Source of the DNA: a virus
Length of the DNA stretch: 36,764 nt
Direction: 5' to 3' (one strand)
IMG/VR virus record: IMGVR_UViG_3300031825_000399
Span: 1-36,764 of that record
Shown: positions 31,436 through 36,764 of the stretch, piece after piece
How positions within the stretch are numbered: position 1 is the first letter of the stretch
Layout of the letters: every line of letters starts with the position of its first letter
Notes under the pieces: model-generated
Seen by the model: the letters and a program-made list of their open reading frames with translations, nothing else
Database searches by the model: none
What the model was told of the DNA's origin: nothing
Program-made: the position numbers and the translations under genes

Positions 31436-31624
31436 TCAGCGGCCGGTATAGATCAGCAGTCCGCCGAGTACGAGCACGATCGTGGTGATCGTCAGTAGGA
31501 CCGCGGTGGAGCCGGTCGACCCGGCGTCACCGAACAGGGGCTCGTGCTCATTCCACTTCCATCTCGACTGCACGTGATCAGTGTCCACCCGCCGGGGATG
31601 TCGGGAAAGCGTATTTCTGCTCAT
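31436..31624 (-). CDS. Small C-tail-anchored membrane protein
   Basis: 62 residues from ATG 31624. A polar N-terminal half (SRHPRRVDTDHVQSRWKWNE) leads to one C-terminal membrane helix (TAVLLTITTIVLVLGGLLIY). It converges on the tail operon with a two-base gap between stops. A good Shine-Dalgarno sequence is missing; a GTG start at residue 13 with GGCGG just upstream is an alternative. The clean hydrophobic helix and absence of a competing plus-strand gene support it. Confidence 0.5.
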   Translation of the reverse strand: MSRNTLSRHPRRVDTDHVQSRWKWNEHEPLFGDAGSTGSTAVLLTITTIVLVLGGLLIYTGR

Positions 31625-31634
31625 GCCGGCGGGT

Positions 31635-31677
31635 GCGCGGGCGGTGCTTCCCGAGCCAGCTGCTCCACCGCCCGCGC
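31635..31677. terminator. Hairpin between the divergent accessory genes
   Basis: A perfect 12-base inverted repeat (GCGCGGGCGGTG at 31635-31646 against 31666-31677) with a 19-base loop. It can end rightward read-through from the tail operon. Two TTCGAA palindromes at 31681-31686 and 31699-31704, 18 bases apart, lie just beyond it and could be an operator. Confidence 0.5.
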
Positions 31678-31750
31678 TGCTTCGAAACCCTACCCGCATT
31701 CGAACGTGTGTGCGAAACTTGCAGAGCGAGTCCCGCACGGAAGGAACGAC

Positions 31751-32161
31751 ATGACGCTCTGGCACTACACCGACCGCAACCGGCACGCCAGGATCGGCGC
31801 GAACGGTCTGCTCCTGCCGCCACGCCTCACCGCCTCACGCACCAGCCGCATGTGGACCCTGCCCGACTGGGCCCAGCTCCGCCTCGACCTGATCTGGCTC
31901 ACCGACCTCGACTACCCCATGCGCGAAGCCCTCGGCCTGACCATGCACGCCATCGCCAACGACCGAACCGAGATCCGCTACCGCGTCACTCAGCCCGCGG
32001 CCAAACCGCAGCCCATCGCATGGATGAAGTTCCGCCGCCACCTCGACCCACGACTGGTCGAGGATCTCGAACTCGCGCCTGGCGCGATGCCCGCCCACTG
32101 GTACGTCGCCACGGCACCGGTGCGGGTCCAGTTCGACCCGCTGCCCGCCCTGGTCCATTGA
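31751..32161 (+). CDS. Possible ADP-ribosyltransferase-like protein
   Basis: 136 residues, cytosolic. It begins MTLWHYTDRNRHARIGANGL. The opening L-x-H-[FY]-T followed by I-x-x-x-G-L resembles the NAD-binding entry of DarT/KptA-like ADP-ribosyltransferases, and the later DLIWLTDLD resembles the common S/W-L-T second strand. Conserved glutamates cannot be placed with confidence. AAGGA lies five bases before ATG 31751. The next gene starts 33 bases downstream in the same frame. If the fold is right, it would modify a host or defence target. Otherwise it is a conserved hypothetical phage protein. Confidence 0.5.
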   Translation: MTLWHYTDRNRHARIGANGLLLPPRLTASRTSRMWTLPDWAQLRLDLIWLTDLDYPMREALGLTMHAIANDRTEIRYRVTQPAAKPQPIAWMKFRRHLDPRLVEDLELAPGAMPAHWYVATAPVRVQFDPLPALVH

Positions 32162-32194
32162 GCCGGTGGACATCGCCACGTACGGCGTTCCGCA

Positions 32195-32419
32195 ATGGCC
32201 CGCTCCGTCGAGCGCATCCCACGACGGTGCCCCAACGGGCATCGGCTCGGGCCGCGCACCGTCCTCGTGGGATGGGTGCCGTGTGACTGCACCCCTGGCG
32301 CGGGAGGCCACCGGACCTACACGTGCCGCACATGCGATATCACCATCGGCCGGCCACCCCATGCCGGCCCGCCACGGCCGGGAGTGCAGTGGACTCAGCC
32401 ACCCCAATCAGACGAGTGA
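32195..32419 (+). CDS. Zinc-ribbon-like small protein
   Basis: 74 residues with RRCPNGHRLGPRTVLVGWVP, then CDC and a GGHRTYTCRTCD knuckle. Five cysteines and several histidines are arranged like a zinc ribbon, and the segment GHRLGP-x-x-VLVGW is one I have seen in actinobacterial hypothetical proteins. There is no Shine-Dalgarno sequence before ATG 32195, so it may be read by re-initiation after the preceding gene. It ends ten bases from the stop of the convergent gene at 32429. Confidence 0.6.
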   Translation: MARSVERIPRRCPNGHRLGPRTVLVGWVPCDCTPGAGGHRTYTCRTCDITIGRPPHAGPPRPGVQWTQPPQSDE

Positions 32420-32428
32420 TGTGGCACG

Positions 32429-33427
32429 TCAGCAGAAGCGGCTGTGCCTACAGAACCCACCTCCACCACCGCTGCTACCTCCACTGCTCGGGAGATCGAC
32501 GTTTGGCAGGTTGACGTTTCGGTCGGGATCGTCTTCGGTATCCGGGAGCAGATCCGGCCCGTAGTGCTCTCGCATGTACTCGTCGTGCTCTCGATCTCTC
32601 TGCTCCTGAGCCGCGCGGCATGCCGCGACGCCCCCGAGGCGCTGGTCCCATGCGGCCACGTCAGCCGCGATGAGAGCGTTGGCATACGCTTCGGCCTGCT
32701 GGGGAACTTCCACCATCAGCGCTGGAATCTGCGCCTCGACCGGCAGGGAATCGCGATAGTGCTCGATGGTCGGAAGGAACACACCGTCACCTGAGGCCAC
32801 GATGGTCTCGTTCACGCTGCGCCCGTACGGAGTTTCCGTCGCGGTCTTGCCGGGCTCAGCCAGGTGAATGAACGCGGTGTCGCCCATCTTCGTCGAAGCT
32901 GCATCATCCGGCATCCGCACGAGGGTCACCGAGGCCCCCACTGGCAGCGACTCGACGAGGCGTTTGCCGTACGCAGCACTCATCCCACTGCAATTTCCCG
33001 GTCCGACGTGCGCCAGCATGATCTTGAGGGGGTACTTCACTCCGACGTCGACTCGAACGTGCGGCGAATCGACCTCTGTAATGATGCCGGTCAGGATCGG
33101 TGCGGTATTGAGGTCCTTGGTCGTCGGTGTGCTCGTCGGTGTCGACGCCCGCGACGGCGAGTCGGATGATTCGTCGTCACCGATGCAGCTACCCAGCAGA
33201 ACGAGAAGCGCCACGGCACCGGCCGCCCACGGCCACTTCTTCTTGGAACCTGAACCGGTGCGTTGTGGCCTGGGCCGTGGCGGGATGACCCTCGAACCGA
33301 CTGGCGTAGTCGGAGTGGGGAACGACTGACCGCGCGTCCGTGTCTGGTCGGTCCACTTCTGCCCGTCCCACCAGCGTTCGAGGGCAGGGTTGTATGGGTC
33401 GGGATGCCAGCCGGCGGGTGGATGCAT
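32429..33427 (-). CDS. DUF2510-like membrane protein with SNase-like extracellular domain
   Basis: 332 residues. The N-terminus MHPPAGWHPDPYNPALERWW plus DGQKWT is a classic DUF2510 module. One membrane helix (about 65-83, WPWAAGAVALLVLLGSC) follows a KKK stop. The exposed part has a domain (about 110-190) whose ITEVDSPHVRVDVG, KIMLAHVGPGN and LVESLPVGASVTLVR resemble a staphylococcal-nuclease fold. The usual catalytic Arg/Glu set is not evident, so it may be inactive. A helical segment and a Gly/Ser-rich Cys-containing tail end the chain. ATG 33427 is chosen because DUF2510 begins there and AAGGA lies about nine bases upstream. Confidence 0.65.
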   Translation of the reverse strand: MHPPAGWHPDPYNPALERWWDGQKWTDQTRTRGQSFPTPTTPVGSRVIPPRPRPQRTGSGSKKKWPWAAGAVALLVLLGSCIGDDESSDSPSRASTPTSTPTTKDLNTAPILTGIITEVDSPHVRVDVGVKYPLKIMLAHVGPGNCSGMSAAYGKRLVESLPVGASVTLVRMPDDAASTKMGDTAFIHLAEPGKTATETPYGRSVNETIVASGDGVFLPTIEHYRDSLPVEAQIPALMVEVPQQAEAYANALIAADVAAWDQRLGGVAACRAAQEQRDREHDEYMREHYGPDLLPDTEDDPDRNVNLPNVDLPSSGGSSGGGGGFCRHSRFC

Positions 33428-33521
33428 ACGAGTGGTCCTTCGGGGTGCGACAGTATCCGTGAGGCGTCGCACATACCGACTGGTTCGTTACACCGTCACC
33501 TCTGGTCACAGATACGTTCGG

Positions 33522-33782
33522 CTAACAATCCTCTGGATGCTTCTCGATCGAGGCGAGGAAGAGCCACTGCTCCTGTGGGGAGAGTGACGCCCACTCCGGG
33601 TCGTGGACCATCAAATCCCTGAGCTCGCGGAGGTCGTCCCGGGTGAAGCAGACCTCGCCGATGAGGTCGTCCACCCACGCGTACGGTGACGGGTCCGCTT
33701 CCGGTGACGGTGTCCCGGTGGTTCCGCTGCAGGCTGCGAGGGTGGCAGCGAGCACGACGATGCCGACGGCGCGTCTGATCAT
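33522..33782 (-). CDS. Small secreted lipoprotein
   Basis: 86 residues. The signal peptide MIRRAVGIVVLAATLAAC ends in a lipobox (LAAC, Cys 18). A short mature part follows, Ser/Pro-rich at first and then helical (TRDDLRELRDLMVHDPEWAS). It should be anchored on the outer face of the membrane. Phage-encoded lipoproteins commonly block receptors or DNA entry of superinfecting phages, but here that is inference. A -10-like TACGAT lies six bases before the ATG. Confidence 0.7.
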   Translation of the reverse strand: MIRRAVGIVVLAATLAACSGTTGTPSPEADPSPYAWVDDLIGEVCFTRDDLRELRDLMVHDPEWASLSPQEQWLFLASIEKHPEDC

Positions 33783-33797
33783 GCGCGGATCGTACGA
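33783..33797 (-). promoter_or_regulatory. Leaderless-type promoter for the lipoprotein gene
   Basis: On the minus strand CTCG precedes TACGAT (33794-33789), with six bases to the ATG at 33782. The context CTCGTACGAT is close to copy 8 (CTCGTACGGT), but the CACC element is only partly matched and shifted. Confidence 0.45.
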
Positions 33798-33806
33798 GTC
33801 GAACGG

Positions 33807-34091
33807 TCAGGCCTGTGTGACCCGGCCCCATGGATCGACCATCACCACGCGCCGGATCTCCTGCTGGGTCGCGGCCACCACGATCCACGGAATGGCCCAC
33901 AGCCCGCACGAGAACAACGTGATCACCGCATGCAGCAGATGGTTGGGGCGTCGACCGCGGACGAACGCAGCGGTGGTGTCGGTCATCGACTCGACCCGCC
34001 ACCCATTGAACGACCACTGCCCGATGACCTGCTGCATGATCTGGCGCCGCTGCTCAAGCGGCAACTCCAGCGGCATCGGCGCGGGCATCAT
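33807..34091 (-). CDS. Small membrane protein of accessory cluster
   Basis: 94 residues. A helical N-terminus (PLEQRRQIMQQVIGQWSFNG) and a short strand pair (WRVESMTDTTAAFVRG) lead to the motif RRPNHLLHAVITLFSCGLWA, a hydrophobic hairpin through IPWIVVAA, and a final charged strand (IRRVVMVDPWGRV). The pattern R-x-x-N-H-x-L-H plus LxTxxxCGLW is one I recall in many actinobacterial hypothetical membrane proteins. ATG 34091 (or 34088) follows a TAGCAT box by eight bases. It is the first gene of a minus-strand cluster divergent from the endolysin gene. Confidence 0.6.
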   Translation of the reverse strand: MMPAPMPLELPLEQRRQIMQQVIGQWSFNGWRVESMTDTTAAFVRGRRPNHLLHAVITLFSCGLWAIPWIVVAATQQEIRRVVMVDPWGRVTQA

Positions 34092-34105
34092 GATCGGGCA
34101 TGCTA
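34092..34105 (-). promoter_or_regulatory. Leaderless-type -10 element, minus strand
   Basis: TAGCAT at 34105-34100 with eight bases to the ATG at 34091. No CACC element is found at the expected offset. It lies next to the plus-strand copy 8, making a compact divergent promoter. Confidence 0.4.
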
Positions 34106-34108
34106 CGG

Positions 34109-34136
34109 CACCCCTGCCTCGTACGGTCCCCGCTGA
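34109..34136 (+). promoter_or_regulatory. CACC-N9-TACSGT promoter, copy 8 (lysis operon)
   Basis: CACC at 34109-34112 and TACGGT at 34122-34127, with the 13-base offset. The expected start near 34135-34136 gives a leader of about 25 bases with a strong RBS before the endolysin ATG at 34160. Unlike most copies, this one is leadered. Confidence 0.65.
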
Positions 34137-34159
34137 CCACACCAGGGGAGGGGTAGCCG

Positions 34160-35455
34160 ATGGCCGCCAAGGTGATGCCGCTCAAACGCGGCACCTACTC
34201 GACCAGTTCCGGCTACCGCAGCGCCGACCGACCGGATCACCGCGGTGTCGACTTCGCGGCCCCGGCCGGCACACGGATCTACGCCGTCGCCGACGGACTT
34301 GTCATCCGCTCCGGGGCGGCCGACGGATTCGGACAGTGGATCGTCATCGACCACCAGGCCGAGCACGGCGTCGACACCGTCTACGGCCACATGTACGCGC
34401 GCGACCTGCTCGTCCGGGTCGGGCAGCGTGTCACCGCCGGGCAGATCATCGCCCGCGTCGGTTCCAACGGGCAGAGCTCGGGCCCGCACCTGCACTTCGA
34501 GGTGTGGGGACCGCCCGGCCGATTCGGCGGCAGTGACCGCAACCCCACCGCCTGGCTGACCGGCGCCACCGAACCCGGCGCCCCTGCAGCCCCGGCGTGG
34601 ACCGAGACCGGCTCGACGCTCAACGACCGCCAGTTCACCGCCGATATCGACATCCTCACCACCGCCGACTCGGGCCCGAGGGATCCGCGCAGCTGCCAGT
34701 TCTGGGGATTGCACACCACCGAGAACAGCGACGACGCCAAGCCGGAGGACATCGCCCGCTGGCAGCAGAACCGCGCCAACCAGTCCAGCTACCAGATCCT
34801 TGTCGGCGCCGACGCGACCGGCGCGCGGATCGTGCGCGGCAACGACGACAACTACATCCCGTGGTCGGCCGGGTCGACCGGCAACCGTCGCGGCCTGCAC
34901 CTGGCGTTCGTCGGCCGCGCCTCCCGGACACGTGAACAGTGGCTCGCCAACGACAAGCAGCTGCGTGCCGGCGCCCGGGTCGTGGCCGACTGGTGCCGCC
35001 GCTACGGACTGCCGAACACGAAGATCACCGCCGAGCAGCTGCGCGCCGGGATCCGCGGCGGCGTCGGCCACGGCGACATCTCCGCCGCGTGGCGGGAGGT
35101 CGACCACACCGACCCGGGCCCGCACTTCCCGTGGGACACCTTCACCCGCTACGTCAACACCGCGTTGGCCGGAACCCTCACCCCAGACGAGGAGGACCTC
35201 GACATGTCCGCAGTACAGCAGATCAACGGATTCACCGCGGCCTTCAACGGGGCCATCGGCTCCGACGTGAAGGACATCCGGGATCAGATCATCGGCGGCC
35301 GCGACGCCGGCGAGTACAAGGGGCATCCGCAGATCGACGACCGCACCGTCGTCGACGCGCTCGCGGTGATCGGCGCGCACCTCGGCATCCCCGGCTTCGT
35401 CGACCCGCACGGCGGTTCGCTCAAGGCCAAGCATCAGGCGCAGGGCGGTCACTGA
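34160..35455 (+). CDS. Endolysin: M23 endopeptidase plus amidase
   Basis: 431 residues. The N-terminal M23/LytM metallopeptidase (about 10-125) has DHRGVDF (H27, D31), YGHMY and GPHLHFEV (H110, H112), which ligate zinc and cleave peptide cross-bridges. The second domain (about 165-335) is an amidase_2-like fold with GLHTTEN (H185), a SSYQILVGADATGA strand, and GHGDISAAWREVDHTDPG plus PHFPW carrying the C-terminal histidines. The last 85 residues are helical and may bind the wall or regulate. GGGGAGGGG precedes ATG 34160. There is no signal peptide, so release depends on the holin encoded directly after it. Confidence 0.9.
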   Translation: MAAKVMPLKRGTYSTSSGYRSADRPDHRGVDFAAPAGTRIYAVADGLVIRSGAADGFGQWIVIDHQAEHGVDTVYGHMYARDLLVRVGQRVTAGQIIARVGSNGQSSGPHLHFEVWGPPGRFGGSDRNPTAWLTGATEPGAPAAPAWTETGSTLNDRQFTADIDILTTADSGPRDPRSCQFWGLHTTENSDDAKPEDIARWQQNRANQSSYQILVGADATGARIVRGNDDNYIPWSAGSTGNRRGLHLAFVGRASRTREQWLANDKQLRAGARVVADWCRRYGLPNTKITAEQLRAGIRGGVGHGDISAAWREVDHTDPGPHFPWDTFTRYVNTALAGTLTPDEEDLDMSAVQQINGFTAAFNGAIGSDVKDIRDQIIGGRDAGEYKGHPQIDDRTVVDALAVIGAHLGIPGFVDPHGGSLKAKHQAQGGH

Positions 35456-35456
35456 C

Positions 35457-35924
35457 ATGAGCGGCTCCAACGTTGTCGAGCTGATCACCCGGCAGGTACT
35501 CGAGCGGATCGGCACCGAGGTCGACACCCGTGTCCAGGGCGCCGTCGCCGACGTGCAGGCCGAAGTGCAGCGTCGCGTCGCCGAGGCGCTCGACCAGATC
35601 CCGGCCGTCGTGCCGGTTCCGTCCGCGACGTGGCCACCGACTACCGATGACACCGCCATTCCGATCCCTGATCCGGCCCCACCGCAGACCGTCCCGGCGG
35701 CGGCCGATGCGCGCAGCCGAGCCGGACGGACTCTGTTCCAGGGCGCGATCGCAACCGTTCTGGTGTCGGTTCTGATGGCCCTCGCCCAGATCCTCGGCAC
35801 CGGGACGATCGACATCTTCACCAGCGAGGGGTGGAAGGTGATCGGTGGAACGGTCTCGGCCGCGGGGATCATGGCCGTGACCTCGTTCATCCAACGGATC
35901 GTCTCGCCCCCGAAGGACCAGTGA
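35457..35924 (+). CDS. Holin
   Basis: 155 residues. An amphipathic N-terminal helix (ELITRQVLERIGTEVDTRVQ), a Pro/Thr-rich linker and then two membrane segments (TLFQGAIATVLVSVLMALAQ near 92-111 and GTVSAAGIMAVTSFIQRIV near 130-150). This is the usual layout of actinophage class II holins with a long cytosolic N-terminus. It starts one base after the endolysin stop. Confidence 0.75.
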   Translation: MSGSNVVELITRQVLERIGTEVDTRVQGAVADVQAEVQRRVAEALDQIPAVVPVPSATWPPTTDDTAIPIPDPAPPQTVPAAADARSRAGRTLFQGAIATVLVSVLMALAQILGTGTIDIFTSEGWKVIGGTVSAAGIMAVTSFIQRIVSPPKDQ

Positions 35925-35926
35925 CG

Positions 35927-36211
35927 GTGGAGACCGCAATCCTCGGCGGCCTGACCCCGGCGCACCTGACCAACCCGGCGGTGCTGCTCGGGCTGCTGGT
36001 CGTGCTGATCATCTTCGGCGGCCTGGTGCCGCGCTGGCTGTATCGGTCGATGATGCAGATCAAGGATCAGATCATCGCCGACCAGAAGGCGATGCTCGGG
36101 GAGCAGTCCCGGCAGATCACCCGCCTGATCGGGGGCACCGAGGTCGCGGTGCGGGTGTCCGAGGCGCTGCAGGACAACGTGGTGCGTGACGTGGACAGCG
36201 GGGACGCGTGA
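35927..36211 (+). CDS. Single-span membrane protein of lysis cassette
   Basis: 94 residues. One N-terminal membrane helix (NPAVLLGLLVVLIIFGGLVP) is followed by an amphipathic coiled-coil-like tail (KDQIIADQKAMLGEQSRQIT). The topology suits a holin partner or antiholin. GTG 35927 is preferred because AAGGA lies nine bases upstream. GTG 35921, overlapping the holin stop, would add two residues and is the other option. The stop overlaps the next start. Confidence 0.65.
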   Translation: METAILGGLTPAHLTNPAVLLGLLVVLIIFGGLVPRWLYRSMMQIKDQIIADQKAMLGEQSRQITRLIGGTEVAVRVSEALQDNVVRDVDSGDA

Positions 36212-36399
36212 TGTGGCGGCGCCGGCGGGCGCACGCGTTACGGGAGCGGGAAGCCGTGGCCGAGCAGAAGCGCGTCGTCTTCCATCGCGGCCGGCACGTG
36301 GTCGACCCGCTGGCCGAGCGCGCGGAGGCGTCGAAAGCCCGCAACCATTTCGGTGAGTCGATCGAGCAGGCGATGGTGAGGAAGAGGAGACCCGCATGA
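36211..36399 (+). CDS. Small basic protein of lysis cassette
   Basis: 62 residues, Arg-rich: MWRRRRAHALREREAVAEQK, later RHVVDPLAERAEASKARNHF, ending KRRPA. It is entirely helical and charged. Small proteins of this look commonly follow holin genes in actinophages, but no function is known to me. The ATG shares a base with the previous stop (TGATG). Its own stop overlaps the next ATG. Confidence 0.6.
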   Translation: MWRRRRAHALREREAVAEQKRVVFHRGRHVVDPLAERAEASKARNHFGESIEQAMVRKRRPA

Positions 36400-36764
36400 T
36401 CAGGTGGACACTCGGGTGCGCGGCCCTGGCCGGCCTCGTGGTGGTTGCCGTGTTCGATCCGCAGACCGAGGCGCGCATCCTGCTGACCGCGATGACGGTC
36501 ACCGCGTGGTCGTTCGCCCTGTTGTACGGGATCCGCTCGCCGTGGCGCGCGACGCAGGCCGGTCGGTCGGTGATGGCGACGACGGTATGCCTGGCTCTGA
36601 TCGGCACGCAGCTGATGACCGTGTGGTGGTTCGGCAACTACCCCGGCCGCAACGAGGTGCGTGCGGTCGTGGTGCTGGCGTTGGTGCTGACCTTGCTGCA
36701 CCGGACGCTGGTGTTGTGGCGGATCCAGCACCAAACCCCGGGCCGCGCGGGTAGACCCGAGTAG
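36396..36764 (+). CDS. Multi-span membrane protein after lysis cassette
   Basis: 122 residues with three to four membrane helices (CAALAGLVVVAVF, ARILLTAMTVTAWSFALLYG, SVMATTVCLALIGTQLMTVW, VRAVVVLALVLTLLHRTLVL) and a short basic tail. The segment FDPQTEARILLTAMTV-AW recalls a conserved actinophage membrane protein family encoded near the lysis genes. It starts at an ATGA overlap and stops at the last base of the window. Confidence 0.65.
   Translation: MIRWTLGCAALAGLVVVAVFDPQTEARILLTAMTVTAWSFALLYGIRSPWRATQAGRSVMATTVCLALIGTQLMTVWWFGNYPGRNEVRAVVVLALVLTLLHRTLVLWRIQHQTPGRAGRPE

Noticed and set aside
34103-36637. 844-residue minus-strand frame opposite the lysis genes
   Set aside because: Shadow of the endolysin and holin genes; no motif, and composition typical of antisense frames.

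Overview
The window looks like the late (structural plus lysis) half of a temperate or formerly temperate siphovirus of a high-GC, mycolic-acid actinobacterium (Rhodococcus/Gordonia type). I infer this from the strong G/C bias at third codon positions, the tightly coupled phage gene order, the actinophage-style MuF/protease, portal, tail-chaperone and Gp37-like tail proteins, and the two-domain endolysin. Neither an integrase nor a repressor or replication gene lies in the window, so whether it is a prophage or a free phage cannot be decided here.

Layout. 1-7582: large terminase, two small membrane proteins, portal, a MuF-protease fusion, then a cassette of small genes that includes an Acb2-like cyclic-nucleotide sponge (anti-CBASS/Thoeris) and an NrdH-type redoxin. 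7583-11840: terminator, promoter, HK97-type capsid, a conserved structural protein, a small connector-like protein and the major tail protein. 11856-14087: a virion-type SGNH esterase with lectin-like domains. 14141-18977: a cargo island with an O-antigen-ligase-like protein and an OafA-type acyltransferase on the minus strand, two membrane proteins flanking a 500-base regulatory region, and one cytosolic protein. 19131-31433: head-tail connectors, frameshifted tail chaperone, tape measure and minor tail proteins or fibres. 31436-34091: a second accessory cluster (small membrane protein, a possible ADP-ribosyltransferase-like protein, zinc-ribbon protein, a DUF2510-like membrane protein, a lipoprotein and a membrane protein). 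34160-36764: endolysin, holin and small membrane proteins.

Two themes stand out. First, eight intergenic sites share one strict signature: CACC (CACA once), exactly nine bases, a TACSGT-like -10 hexamer, then usually 7-8 bases to an ATG. These look like dispersed, mostly leaderless phage promoters, several of them placed directly behind intrinsic terminators. Second, surface-glycan genes are concentrated around one point. A virion esterase sits tail-to-tail with host-surface acyltransferase and ligase genes, separated by a 42-base perfect palindrome. This suggests a receptor-destroying enzyme paired with a lysogenic-conversion or superinfection-exclusion cassette. It interrupts the usual capsid-connector-tail order and leaves the major tail protein upstream of the connectors.

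All functional names rest on reading the translated sequence against remembered family motifs. No database search was run.
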